Positions 25,429-34,058 of a stretch of DNA of 64,000 nucleotides are shown here, piece by piece. A model generated the notes under the pieces. The model searched no databases. It saw only the letters and a list, made by a program, of their open reading frames with translations, and was not told where the DNA came from. How positions within the stretch are numbered: the stretch's first letter is position 1; each line of letters starts with the position of its first letter. Source of the DNA: Oceaniferula spumae (lineage in GTDB: Bacteria > Verrucomicrobiota > Verrucomicrobiia > Verrucomicrobiales > Akkermansiaceae). The stretch spans positions 3,100,001 to 3,164,000 of the forward strand of contig NZ_AP026866.1 of assembly GCF_042849255.1 (NCBI RefSeq), given 5' to 3'. Made by a program: the position numbers and the translations under genes.

Positions 25429-26268
25429 TCAGGAAATAAGTTGAACGCGGGTGCTGCGAGGCTCCATGGCAGCGATGCGTAGGAGGATGAGAATGGCACC
25501 AAGATAACAGATGACTCCGGCTCCAGTATGCATGGCCTCAGAAATCTGAATGATGCCGCTTTCCGGAGCGAACAGTAAGGCAGATCTAACACTGTTGGTG
25601 ATCAGCAGGAGAAATACAGCCAGAAAGTTGAAAGCGATCGTTTTCAGCCAAGACATCTGACCCATGGCAGCGACGAGATTAGTATACACCAGCCCCATCC
25701 ACAGCATTCTAACACCACTGCACGGAGGATCGACACCCACCACCTTTCCATAGGCACTCAGCGTGCTGCCATCGCGCACGATGTCATTGACAAATGGCCA
25801 GATCAGCCAGCGGGTGGTTTCAGCGGAGATGACACGCATCGGATAGCCGAGGTAAAACTGCAGTGTGGCAACTACGGGTAAAGAGAGCAGCAGCAAGGCC
25901 AGCCATGAGGGTCGGGTGTGCCAGCCGAAGTAAAAAGCGATGCAGAGAATCGCAGGAATGCAGCGCAGCATCGGGGGCAGCCAAAAACTGCTGAGAAGAT
26001 AGAGGCCGAGAAATACCAGGGAGGTCTTTGGCATGGATGCATCCTTCATCTGCCGCTGGTTTCCGATGGCAAGTCCTGCGACAAGAACCAGCACCACCAA
26101 TCCGAGCGGTTCATCCCCCCCGTCTGTCAGCCGCCGACCATACCAAAGGCCGAGCGGCCAGAAGGCGGCACAGAATCCGATCAGGATTCCGGCGGCTGAC
26201 AGTGCCTTATTCAGGCGTTTGCACACACATCGCAAAGGGAATGATGAGTTGGAGGTTATACAGGACAA
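25429..26268 (-). CDS. Exosortase/archaeosortase-family protein paired with a VIT/VWA substrate
   Basis: Polytopic protein of up to 279 residues with about eight membrane helices. The catalytic triad is visible: Cys in DPPCSGVRMLWMG, Arg in ITNSVRSALLF, His in AMHTGAGVICYLGA. The predicted reaction is cleavage and transfer of a PEP-CTERM-like tail at the inner membrane. The most upstream start is TTG at 26268, overlapping the VIT gene by 13 bases; GTG at 26226 is an alternative. It is sandwiched between a VIT/VWA protein carrying its own PEP tail and an EpsI-like gene. This mirrors exosortase N of Bacteroidetes, which is paired with a VIT-domain protein. It differs from the exosortase at 623 in size and lack of fusion. 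Confidence 0.85.
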   Translation of the reverse strand: MSCITSNSSFPLRCVCKRLNKALSAAGILIGFCAAFWPLGLWYGRRLTDGGDEPLGLVVLVLVAGLAIGNQRQMKDASMPKTSLVFLGLYLLSSFWLPPMLRCIPAILCIAFYFGWHTRPSWLALLLLSLPVVATLQFYLGYPMRVISAETTRWLIWPFVNDIVRDGSTLSAYGKVVGVDPPCSGVRMLWMGLVYTNLVAAMGQMSWLKTIAFNFLAVFLLLITNSVRSALLFAPESGIIQISEAMHTGAGVICYLGAILILLRIAAMEPRSTRVQLIS

Positions 26269-28277
26269 CGGCGCACCCGCATCATGAGAAGGGTGACAAG
26301 ACTGACAATGAAGAGCACGGAACTACCCGGCTCTGGCACGCTGCCGCCTTTGACCATCGGCACGGAATTCGATGGCACCGCTTTGGCTGAGACACCTTTG
26401 GGTAACGGGCTGGCGTGCTTCACCGTTTGAGCAGGTTCATCGATCGGGCGCACGGTTTCATTCACGGCGATAAACGAGGTGTAGGGCGTTAGCAGAGAGT
26501 AGGTCAGGCCGAGGTTGGTGACTTCTTGCACGGTTTCACTGTGGCGGTCAGGATCGTTCCGCAGCTTGGCGTAGTCGCTGAGTTCCCGGACTCGCTCGCG
26601 TGCCCAGAGACTTCTGAGCGCAGGGTTATGCATGCCTTTTGAGGCGGTGTCGGCGATGTCGATAACCTGCCGGTAGTTCTCCCCGCCGCCGGTTATTCCT
26701 GTTAGGATAAGCTGGCCTTCGGCTATACCCTTCCATTTTCCGATGACGGTGATGGGGCGATTGGCAAAGACATCGGAGATCGAGGTCGGCTGGAGTTCGG
26801 TGGCATCGAATCCCCGGGTTTCCAGCTTCACATTGGTCAGAACGGGTGACTCGATGTATTCGCGAAATCGGCGCGCCGTATCAGGGGCTTCGCTCGGAGT
26901 AGTGACCACAAATGCCTCACCTCCTCCGGCGTTGGCGATACCCTCCACCAGATGGCGATTCACTGAAGAGCCGATGCCGAAACAGAACACGTTGGCCTGT
27001 CCTCGACTGTTTCTAACCAAGTCAAAGGCATCGGCTTCGAAATCGACAAAACCATCGGTGACCACCACAATGGAGCGGGACTTGTCCTCGCTGCCTGGCA
27101 TGTTCACCGCGCGTTTCAGAGCCTTGATGAGCTCAGTGCCGCCAGACCCGCGCCGGCTGTGATAGCGCATGAAACTGAGGGCCTTTTCAATGTTGTCCTC
27201 GCTGGCTACGAGGGGGCGTTGCGATAACGTCTGGCTGTTGCCGGCGAAAAGAAGCACGTTGAAGGTATCAGTAGGGCGTAGCTGATCAGCGAGTTTGACT
27301 AACAACTTACGGGCCGTTTCCAGAGGGAATCCATTCATTGAGCCAGAGACATCGAGCACAAAGAGGTAGTCGCGCGCTGGAATGTGTTCCGGTTTCACTC
27401 GTGCGGGTGGTTCGATATCTACGAGGAAAAAGTTCTCACCGCCTTTTTCCTCCGCCTGGTGCAGCAGGATGCCGCTTTCCACTTTTTCATCGGCGAGCCG
27501 ATAGCGCACGATGATGTCGCGGTTCATGCAGGTGGCGTCAGTGGAGGAGTTGATCACGAGGCTGGCGTGTTGCTTGCCAAGGTATTTGATAGGACTGCTA
27601 TGCGTTGTGCAGAGCACCTGCTTGAGCGGTAAGCCAGTGCGAAGATCCATGGTGAACTCAAATTCCGTGGATGTGGCGGTGCCAGGTTGCAGGTAGGGAT
27701 TGGCTACCCAGTCGGAGCTCTGACTGTCTGCGCTGCTGCCGTTGCCGTATCGAGGGCCGACCACGGTGGGCATGACAAAGGCATACTGCCCGTCGGTGGA
27801 TTTCAGATGTTCGCTGTAGCGCAGCAGCACCTCCACCTCGTCACCGGGGAGGATGTTTGCGACGTTCATTTGAAAGACATTCGGCCGCTGCTGTTCTAAC
27901 AATGAAGCGGTTTTGTTTTCACTCTTAGCCTTTTCATAAGCTGCTCGTGCCTTGTTACGCTCCGCGATCTTGGCCACGATGACCTTTTCGCCGATCTTCA
28001 TTTCCATGCCATGCATCGCGCTGCCGGTGGAGCCCGGAAAGACGTAGACTGCCTCGATCGGATGGCCACCGGTGTTGGCGTAGGTCTGGCGCAGCTCCAC
28101 TTGGGCGATCGTGCCTGAAATAGAAACTCTCGCTTTACTCGCTTTGAGTGGAAAGGAATCCAGTGAACTGTCCGCGCTCGTGATTTGGAAATACGGCCCC
28201 TGCACTTGTTCCCCGGCGATAAGTGCGGTGAGGCTTAGGAGGGTGGTCAGAAAGATGAGGTTTAATTTTTTGATCAT
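26256..28277 (-). CDS. VIT and VWA domain protein with PEP-CTERM-like tail
   Basis: Secreted protein of 673 residues. A signal peptide (LIFLTTLLSLTALIAGEQ) is followed by a VIT domain (~25-160: IAQVELRQTYANTGGHPIEA, VYVFPGSTGSAMHGMEMKIG). A VWA domain (~300-480) has the MIDAS motif DVSGSMNGFPLETARKL and a later VVTDGFVDFEADAF. Near the C-terminus are SVPEPGSSVLFIVSLVTLLM and RVRRCPV, a sorting tail that departs from the LGxxGL form of the other three. VIT-VWA proteins resemble inter-alpha-trypsin inhibitor heavy chains and probably bind surface ligands through a metal ion. It is first in an operon with an exosortase and an EpsI-like gene, and is probably that exosortase's dedicated substrate. 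Confidence 0.88.
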   Translation of the reverse strand: MIKKLNLIFLTTLLSLTALIAGEQVQGPYFQITSADSSLDSFPLKASKARVSISGTIAQVELRQTYANTGGHPIEAVYVFPGSTGSAMHGMEMKIGEKVIVAKIAERNKARAAYEKAKSENKTASLLEQQRPNVFQMNVANILPGDEVEVLLRYSEHLKSTDGQYAFVMPTVVGPRYGNGSSADSQSSDWVANPYLQPGTATSTEFEFTMDLRTGLPLKQVLCTTHSSPIKYLGKQHASLVINSSTDATCMNRDIIVRYRLADEKVESGILLHQAEEKGGENFFLVDIEPPARVKPEHIPARDYLFVLDVSGSMNGFPLETARKLLVKLADQLRPTDTFNVLLFAGNSQTLSQRPLVASEDNIEKALSFMRYHSRRGSGGTELIKALKRAVNMPGSEDKSRSIVVVTDGFVDFEADAFDLVRNSRGQANVFCFGIGSSVNRHLVEGIANAGGGEAFVVTTPSEAPDTARRFREYIESPVLTNVKLETRGFDATELQPTSISDVFANRPITVIGKWKGIAEGQLILTGITGGGENYRQVIDIADTASKGMHNPALRSLWARERVRELSDYAKLRNDPDRHSETVQEVTNLGLTYSLLTPYTSFIAVNETVRPIDEPAQTVKHASPLPKGVSAKAVPSNSVPMVKGGSVPEPGSSVLFIVSLVTLLMMRVRRCPV

Positions 28278-28425
28278 GGTTTCATGGTGTTTGGTTTGCT
28301 GGGTGGAAAGGTTTCATGCCAACGTGAAACTATGACGAATGCTGTGTGAAGATTGTGTGAAATCAAAACCGACGAGAAAAAAGGGAGGGCTTTCAATCTT
28401 CTTGCGGATACGCTACAGAAGCGCT

Positions 28426-29832
28426 GTGAAATCAATTTTGTGGACAACATTGTTAGCCGGTCTGCTTGTATCATGCAGCCTTCCTGAAGCTGATGTATGG
28501 CATGAACGAGCAGGCATGAAAACCGTCGGTATGCCCGCAGAAATGATCGATAAGGTGATCCTCAGAGGCAGTGTGGTATCCATCATTCGAAACCCAGTCA
28601 CAGGAACCCACAAGGGGATTTCCATGGCCCACGCCAGAGGTGAAGTCCTTGTCGATCCCTTGCTAAAGCTTATGCCCAGCGTTGATGAAAATTACCGGGG
28701 AACTCACACCATTGAGGAAGTATTAGACCTGATAGGGATGCCTGAGCCAGTTCCGGGAAATGTAGAATATCTTATAGATGGGAAAGAATTCTTCACCGAT
28801 ATCAATGCTGAGGTGAGAAGAGCCCAAAAGCAGATCGACACCAGGGTCTTCATTTTTGACAACGACGATATCGCCATGGATTTTGCCGACTTGTTGAAGA
28901 AAAAATCCAAGGATGTAAAATGTCGCGTTTTACTCGACGAGATGGGTTCAATCGCGGCTTGGTGGGTGGCTCCGGAGACCAAAGGTAAAAAGCCACCTTT
29001 GCGTGAGAGCTCGATAGTGGATTATTTGAAAGATGGAAGCCGGGTAAAAGTTCGCAAGTCTCTGAACCCTTGGTTGGTGGCTGATCACAGCAAGCTCATC
29101 GTCATCGATGGAAAAATGGCCTACCTCGGCGGCATGAACATTGGCCGTGAATATCGCTATGAGTGGCATGACATGATGGTGAAAGTCACTGGCCCAGCGG
29201 TCACAGCCTTGAGTAATGATTTCAATCGAGCGTGGAACCTGCAGGGTGGCTGGGGTGACTGGGCATTGCCTTTCCACAAGAAGTTGAAGTACAGGAAACA
29301 AGTACGAGAGGGAGAAATAGGCATCCGGATTCTCAAGACTGCGGCTGGAAATAGGGATATTGAAAAGGCGATGTTAGCCGCTATCCGGATGAGCCGTAAG
29401 CGAGTGTATCTGCAGAATTCCTACTTCACCTCAGATGCTCTTCAGCGTGAGTTAATGGCTGCGCGTGAGCGTGGCGTCGATGTTCGTCTGGTGTTGCCGG
29501 AAGATAATGATTCGGCGCTCCTCAAAGCAGGCAACCAAGCCGCGGCCAAGCAGTTAGTGGAATCTGGAGCGAGGGTTTATATGTACCAACCTTTCTCTCA
29601 TATAAAAGCCATCGTGGTCGATGATTGGGCCTGTGTTGGCTCCGCAAATTTCGATGCCTTGAGTCTGAAAATTAACGAGGAGCTCAATATCTCGTTTTCT
29701 GACAAAGCAGCTGTGAACCGTCTGGTGCGCGATCTGTTCCTGAAGGATTTCCGTGCTTCCAAGTTACTTAGAAAAAGAGACGTCAAGGACTGGGATAACC
29801 TCGTAATGGAAAGTATCGCCGATCAACTTTGA
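28426..29832 (+). CDS. Phospholipase D/cardiolipin synthase-family lipoprotein
   Basis: Protein of ~468 residues with two HKD motifs: DHSKLIVIDGKMAYLGGMNI and SHIKAIVVDDWACVGSANFD, the bipartite active site of phospholipase D and bacterial cardiolipin synthases. The GTG at 28426 is chosen because it gives a lipoprotein signal (ILWTTLLAGLLVSC with lipobox LVSC); an in-frame ATG lies at 28339. The lipobox is unusual for ClsA, which has two membrane helices, so this may be a periplasmic phosphatidyl-transferase or phospholipase. The region around residues 50-110 (TGTHKGISMAHARGEVLVDP) is not part of the HKD fold. It is divergent from the VIT operon. Confidence 0.85.
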   Translation: MKSILWTTLLAGLLVSCSLPEADVWHERAGMKTVGMPAEMIDKVILRGSVVSIIRNPVTGTHKGISMAHARGEVLVDPLLKLMPSVDENYRGTHTIEEVLDLIGMPEPVPGNVEYLIDGKEFFTDINAEVRRAQKQIDTRVFIFDNDDIAMDFADLLKKKSKDVKCRVLLDEMGSIAAWWVAPETKGKKPPLRESSIVDYLKDGSRVKVRKSLNPWLVADHSKLIVIDGKMAYLGGMNIGREYRYEWHDMMVKVTGPAVTALSNDFNRAWNLQGGWGDWALPFHKKLKYRKQVREGEIGIRILKTAAGNRDIEKAMLAAIRMSRKRVYLQNSYFTSDALQRELMAARERGVDVRLVLPEDNDSALLKAGNQAAAKQLVESGARVYMYQPFSHIKAIVVDDWACVGSANFDALSLKINEELNISFSDKAAVNRLVRDLFLKDFRASKLLRKRDVKDWDNLVMESIADQL

Positions 29833-30254
29833 GAAAGTGGAGAGGGGCGTCGTGAGAACACTTTGCGCCCCAAGTCGATCAAGACACATGCTGGTAATAC
29901 ATATGAAACGGCGTAGAAAATGATCACCCAACTGAGCTCAGTGACCCTGATAGCCGGCCAGTCGTAAAAGACACTTTTTGCAACGGAAACATGATACTCC
30001 AAAAATGATCTTTCCAAAATAGCGATCAAGAGGAGCCAGAAAGCCGCATGGATACGGGTTTTCCACATTAACATTCCTAGCAGCATTGTGAAATAGGTTC
30101 CTATCCGAACTGTTTCTAACACACTTGTCAGAGGGTCTCCAGCAGGGATCATTGTAATGCCTCTCCCTGCCCCGTAAATGCATGAATGGATAAGCAGCAA
30201 GGACGACGATAGGATTAATATTACTCGGATAATCTTATCCTTTAGGCTCATCAT
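29823..30254 (-). CDS. Four-helix membrane protein downstream of CreBC-like genes
   Basis: Protein of ~143 residues with about four membrane helices (VILILSSSLLLIHSCIYG, TYFTMLLGMLMWKTRIHAAF, WVIIFYAVSYVLPACVLIDL) and a basic C-terminus. I do not recognise the family; it is far smaller than CreD. It follows the sensor kinase gene by 18 bases on the same strand and is preceded by AAGGAAG, so it is co-transcribed and may be the third component or target of the system. Its stop codon lies within the last ten bases of the convergent PLD gene. Confidence 0.7.
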   Translation of the reverse strand: MMSLKDKIIRVILILSSSLLLIHSCIYGAGRGITMIPAGDPLTSVLETVRIGTYFTMLLGMLMWKTRIHAAFWLLLIAILERSFLEYHVSVAKSVFYDWPAIRVTELSWVIIFYAVSYVLPACVLIDLGRKVFSRRPSPLSQS

Positions 30255-30271
30255 TTGTCTTCCTTTCGTGC

Positions 30272-31708
30272 TTAGAGAGGAAGGTGGATGCTGGCGACAC
30301 AACCCCTCTCGGGCAAATTCTTTAGCTCTGCCGTGCCGCCGTGAAGCTTGGCAGCCTCGTAGACAAGAGGGAGACCAAGTCCGGTGCCTTTCCTGTCCGA
30401 GCCTGGACGAGGTAGTGAGTAAAAATGCTCGAAGGCTCGCTCAAGGGCGTAATCCGGCGCACCTGGACCTTCGTCTTTAAGGCTAATAACAGACTTTTTG
30501 TCTTTGCTTTCCAATGTCAAATTGATGGTGCCCTTGTCGGGTGAGAAACTAATGGCATTTTCTAACAAATTCTTAATAGCCAGCTTGATCACCATGGCAT
30601 CTCCCGTCAGATTGATGTCCTCATCGCTGGAGAACTCAAGCTGCAGCCCCTTGACCGCGAGCCGTGGGCCGGCCTCATCGGCTATTTCATGACAAAGCTC
30701 TGTCAGATTAAATGGACGGTGATTTTCCAGATGAGACTGGCCTTCGAGTTCTGAGAGCTGGACGAGGTCACGCACCAGGCTCTCACTCCGCGAGGTTTCA
30801 CGGCGGATGTTATCGAGGAAGCGGTGCCGTTGTTTGGCAGGCATGTCTTCTTCTAACAATTCAGCTGCCCCTCGGATCGCCGCCAGCGGACTTTTCAGCT
30901 CATGGGTCAGTGTACTGATGTAGTTTTTAACATAATCACGGCCTTCCAGTGTCTCACGCATATCGCGTAATGCTTTTCCAAGGGTATTGACTTCCTTGCC
31001 CTTGCCGAGATTCGGGAGCGGTCGGCGTTCACCTCTGCTGATTGCCTGAGCGTAGTTGGTTAGTTTTCCGAGAGGTTGAAAGACCCAGACGAATACGGCG
31101 ACTACTAACAGAATGATGCCGCCGCCAATGAGTAATGTGGCTGTTAGGATGTCGCGGCGCCGACCAGTGATGAAGGTGCGCACATCTGCCTGAGGTTTGT
31201 AGACCGTGAGGACGCCGATTATGTTGTCGCCTGAACGAATGGGCGACGCAACGAAGAGAACCGAGCTGTTTGGATCGTTCTCGTCCTCTCGGGAGGATCT
31301 GGCGCCATAACGCCCGGCGAGAGTGCGCGCAATGTCATTAAAATCCGCCATGTTCCGCCCCTCGCGCTTACCCTCGTCGGAATCAAAAATCACCAAGCCT
31401 GTGGAATCGGTGATGTAAGTGTTGATGCCAAGGTTGGTTTTGGTGTGATTGTAGATTTTAGCTTCGATCTGATGCCGTTGCGCATGATCAAAGACTTGGC
31501 GCAGGGATTGCACATCGGGCTTCGATGCTCCATTGGCGATTTTTTCTTCCACCACACCCGCCAACACGGTGGCGGTATCGACCATTACTTCTTCTGTCGC
31601 TTGAAAAGTCTGGGCATCGACGTCGTCTAATAAATAGACAGCCAGCCGGTAAAACCCAAAGCCGATGATCAAGACCAGCAGGAAAAGCGTAACACGAGTG
31701 AGGCGCAT
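30272..31708 (-). CDS. creC: CreC-like sensor histidine kinase
   Basis: Protein of 478 residues. An N-terminal membrane helix, a periplasmic sensor and a second helix (LLIGGGIILLVVAVFVWVF) precede HAMP. The sensor has YITDSTGLVIFDSDEGKREG and TLAGRYGARSSRED, which closely follow the CreC pattern (YITDxxGxVxxDS ... RGRYGARS). The kinase core has the H box (TLTHELKSPLAAIRGAAELL), N box (KNLLENAISFSP), and G boxes (LKDEGPGAP, GTGLGLPLVYEAAKLHGG). It autophosphorylates and passes phosphate to the regulator encoded just upstream. CreBC responds to metabolic state in enterobacteria; the signal here is unknown. Confidence 0.85.
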   Translation of the reverse strand: MRLTRVTLFLLVLIIGFGFYRLAVYLLDDVDAQTFQATEEVMVDTATVLAGVVEEKIANGASKPDVQSLRQVFDHAQRHQIEAKIYNHTKTNLGINTYITDSTGLVIFDSDEGKREGRNMADFNDIARTLAGRYGARSSREDENDPNSSVLFVASPIRSGDNIIGVLTVYKPQADVRTFITGRRRDILTATLLIGGGIILLVVAVFVWVFQPLGKLTNYAQAISRGERRPLPNLGKGKEVNTLGKALRDMRETLEGRDYVKNYISTLTHELKSPLAAIRGAAELLEEDMPAKQRHRFLDNIRRETSRSESLVRDLVQLSELEGQSHLENHRPFNLTELCHEIADEAGPRLAVKGLQLEFSSDEDINLTGDAMVIKLAIKNLLENAISFSPDKGTINLTLESKDKKSVISLKDEGPGAPDYALERAFEHFYSLPRPGSDRKGTGLGLPLVYEAAKLHGGTAELKNLPERGCVASIHLPL

Positions 31709-31720
31709 ATCGGGAGAGAG

Positions 31721-32425
31721 TTAGGCCAAATCCGGAGATAGCGTGTAGCCGAGGCCGCGACGGGTTTCAATGGGGTCGTCCCCGTTCGGAGTGAGTTCGC
31801 GGAGTTTCGAGCGTAGTGATTTGATGTGAGCGTCCACCGTCCGGTCCATGGCGCTGCCTGGATCGTCCCAAGCCTTTTCCAAAAGCTGTTCGCGAGTGAA
31901 GATCCGGCCAGGTTGCGACATCAGGGCGACCAGAAGTTTATATTCGTGAGCCGTTAGATTGAGCAGGCCACCATGGCAGAGGATGGTCATAGCGTCTTTG
32001 TTGTGGACGAGATTTCCGGTGGTTGTCGTAGCATCGGCAGGAGCTGTCTCATGGCTTCGTTTGGCAGCAGATCGCCGCATGATGGCTCGGACGCGGGCGA
32101 CCACTTCGCGCGGGCTGAAAGGCTTGGTTACGTAGTCGTCGCCACCGAGTTCGAGGCCTAGGATGCGATCGATCTCAGAGTCACGCGCAGTGAGAAACAG
32201 CACTGGCACAGCTGAAAACTTGCGAATTTCCATGCAGAGATCGAATCCTGACATATCCGGGAGTCCTACATCGAGGATGGCGAAGTCCGGGTGTTTGTCT
32301 TTTAAAACAGAAAGAGCGCCCCCCGCGGTGCTGCTGTGGGTGACCTCAAAATGTTCGGTTTCCAAGGCGTAGATCAGGGTGTCGGCGATGGAGGCCTCGT
32401 CTTCAACAAGTAAAACATGGGGCAT
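31721..32425 (-). CDS. creB: CreB-like response regulator
   Basis: Protein of 234 residues of the OmpR/PhoB family. The receiver has the acidic pocket (LLVEDEASIADTLIYALE), phospho-acceptor Asp in ILDVGLPDMSGFDLC, and Lys in YVTKPFSPREVVARVRA. This stretch reads very like E. coli CreB. The C-terminal winged helix (LVHNKDAMTILCHGGLLNLT, TVDAHIKSLRSKL, ETRRGLGYTL) binds DNA. It is the first gene of the operon, with the kinase 12 bases downstream. No repeat resembling a Cre tag was identified in the window. Confidence 0.87.
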   Translation of the reverse strand: MPHVLLVEDEASIADTLIYALETEHFEVTHSSTAGGALSVLKDKHPDFAILDVGLPDMSGFDLCMEIRKFSAVPVLFLTARDSEIDRILGLELGGDDYVTKPFSPREVVARVRAIMRRSAAKRSHETAPADATTTTGNLVHNKDAMTILCHGGLLNLTAHEYKLLVALMSQPGRIFTREQLLEKAWDDPGSAMDRTVDAHIKSLRSKLRELTPNGDDPIETRRGLGYTLSPDLA

Positions 32426-32554
32426 GACACCGCAGATGTTAGCATTCAGGCGGGCAGATGCAATGCTGGCGAGGTCCCATATTCCCGATAAACCGCTCGA
32501 CAGGGGCCAATTTCGCCCCTAGCTTGCCCGCGAATTACCCAGTAAATACTAGTT

Positions 32555-33466
32555 ATGAAAAACAAAAATATCGCCTCCGTTCTCGGAGTTGTCGGTCTCA
32601 CAAGCCTCGTTGGCTTGGGTGCACTCAGCGCTCAGGACGCCGCTCCACCCAAGGCACCAGCCACTCCTCCAGCAGCTCCTGCCGAGCCAGCCGCTCCTAA
32701 GTTGAGCGATGACGAGGTCGCAGCCATCAGTTCTTATCTTCTCGGTTACCAGCACGGTCAACGCCTTGGTGGTTCCGGTCTGACCAGTGCAGATGTCAAT
32801 AACGACGCAGTGATCAAAGGTTTCCTCGCCGGACTTAAAGGCGACAAGCCAGTCTACGAAGAAGACAAGATCCGCGCAGCTATGGAAGCTCTTGGTAAAG
32901 TCGTCGAAGAGCGTGAAGCTAAGAAATCCGAGGTGAATCTCGCCGCCGGAAAAGCATTCCTCGAGAAAAACGGCAAGCGCGATGGTGTCACCACCACTGC
33001 CAGCGGCCTCCAGTATGAAGTCATCAACAAGGGAACCGACAAGAAGTATGAAGCACCTGCAGGTGGTCCTGACATGGGCACCAAGTTCTTGGTCAACTAC
33101 CGCGGCACTCTGATCGACGGCACTGAGTTCGACAAGTCACCTGAAGGTCAGCCATACCCAATGACTCTCCAAGTCATTCCTGGCTTCAAAGAAGCTCTCA
33201 CCACCATGCCTGTTGGCGCCAAGTGGAAGCTCTTCATTCCTTCCGACCTCGCATACGGCCCACGCGCCGCTGGTCCTAAGATCGGAGCTAACAGCACCTT
33301 GATCTTCGAACTCGAATTGGTCGAAATCCAAGCCGCTCCTACTCCTCCACCGGCACCACCAGCAGCTCCACAGGCACAGCCCCGCCCTGGTGCAACAGCT
33401 GTAACTCCACCTGTGGAAGTTCCAGCTCCACCAAAAAAGGACCCTAAGAAGGCCTCTGCCGAGTAA
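32555..33466 (+). CDS. FKBP-type peptidyl-prolyl cis-trans isomerase, exported
   Basis: Protein of 303 residues. A signal peptide (SVLGVVGLTSLVGLGALSAQ) and Ala/Pro-rich linker are followed by an FKBP_N dimerisation domain (AISSYLLGYQHGQRLGGSGL, KVVEEREAKKSEVNLAAGKA). The FKBP domain (residues ~145-255: FLVNYRGTLIDGTEFDKSPE, GFKEALTTMPVGAKWKLFIP, GANSTLIFELELVEI) is complete. The layout matches the Mip/FkpA group, periplasmic folding helpers. The C-terminal ~45 residues are proline-rich, possibly wall-associated. It has its own terminator and is divergent from creB. Confidence 0.92.
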   Translation: MKNKNIASVLGVVGLTSLVGLGALSAQDAAPPKAPATPPAAPAEPAAPKLSDDEVAAISSYLLGYQHGQRLGGSGLTSADVNNDAVIKGFLAGLKGDKPVYEEDKIRAAMEALGKVVEEREAKKSEVNLAAGKAFLEKNGKRDGVTTTASGLQYEVINKGTDKKYEAPAGGPDMGTKFLVNYRGTLIDGTEFDKSPEGQPYPMTLQVIPGFKEALTTMPVGAKWKLFIPSDLAYGPRAAGPKIGANSTLIFELELVEIQAAPTPPPAPPAAPQAQPRPGATAVTPPVEVPAPPKKDPKKASAE

Positions 33467-33496
33467 TCTTGCATTGCAAGCTCTCATCATTTCATC

Positions 33497-33529
33497 AAGG
33501 CTGTCGGAAACACTCCGGCAGCCTTTTTT
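33497..33529 (+). terminator. Rho-independent terminator after the FKBP gene
   Basis: AAGGCTGTCGG and CCGGCAGCCTT pair around AAACACT and run into TTTTT. Confidence 0.88.
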
Positions 33530-33563
33530 ATGCCACTGTATAACACCTTAATCTAACCATCTC

Positions 33564-34043
33564 ATGTATCGCACAGGAATAGGATATGACGTCCACCAGT
33601 TTGCCGAAGGCCGTCCGTTGATTCTCGGAGGAGTCGAAATTGCCCACACCCACGGACTCGCAGGTCACTCAGATGCCGACGTGCTCAGCCATGCCATTGC
33701 CGACTCGCTTTTAGGGGCGATGGGTCTTCCAGACATCGGTCACTATTTTCCACCCACTGACGACAGTATCGAGGGGATCTCTTCTCTGAAAATTCTCGAG
33801 AAATGCCGAGAGCTTGCCGATGAACGAGGCGCGGTGATTCAGAACGTCGATTCTTCGATGATTGCCGAGGCTCCTAAAGTGTTACCTCATGCCGAGGCGA
33901 TGAAGAAAAATATCTCAGCAGCGCTGGGCATTACCACTGGTCAGGTGGGCATCAAGGCGACCACCAATGAGACCATGGGCTTTGTCGGTCGGCACGAAGG
34001 CATCGCCGCCCTCGCCTCCGCGATGATTTACCTCCCAGACTAA
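33564..34043 (+). CDS. ispF: 2-C-methyl-D-erythritol 2,4-cyclodiphosphate synthase
   Basis: Protein of 159 residues, standard IspF size. It carries the zinc-binding and active-site motifs YRTGIGYDVHQFAEGRPLIL, HSDADVLSHAIADSLLGAMG, LPDIGHYFPPTD and the C-terminal VGIKATTNETMGFVGRHEGI. It makes the cyclic diphosphate of the MEP isoprenoid pathway. The gene lies 15 bases before radC and may be co-transcribed. The start lacks a Shine-Dalgarno sequence (CTAACCATCTCATG). Confidence 0.96.
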   Translation: MYRTGIGYDVHQFAEGRPLILGGVEIAHTHGLAGHSDADVLSHAIADSLLGAMGLPDIGHYFPPTDDSIEGISSLKILEKCRELADERGAVIQNVDSSMIAEAPKVLPHAEAMKKNISAALGITTGQVGIKATTNETMGFVGRHEGIAALASAMIYLPD

Positions 34044-34058
34044 CCGATTTTCCTAACC

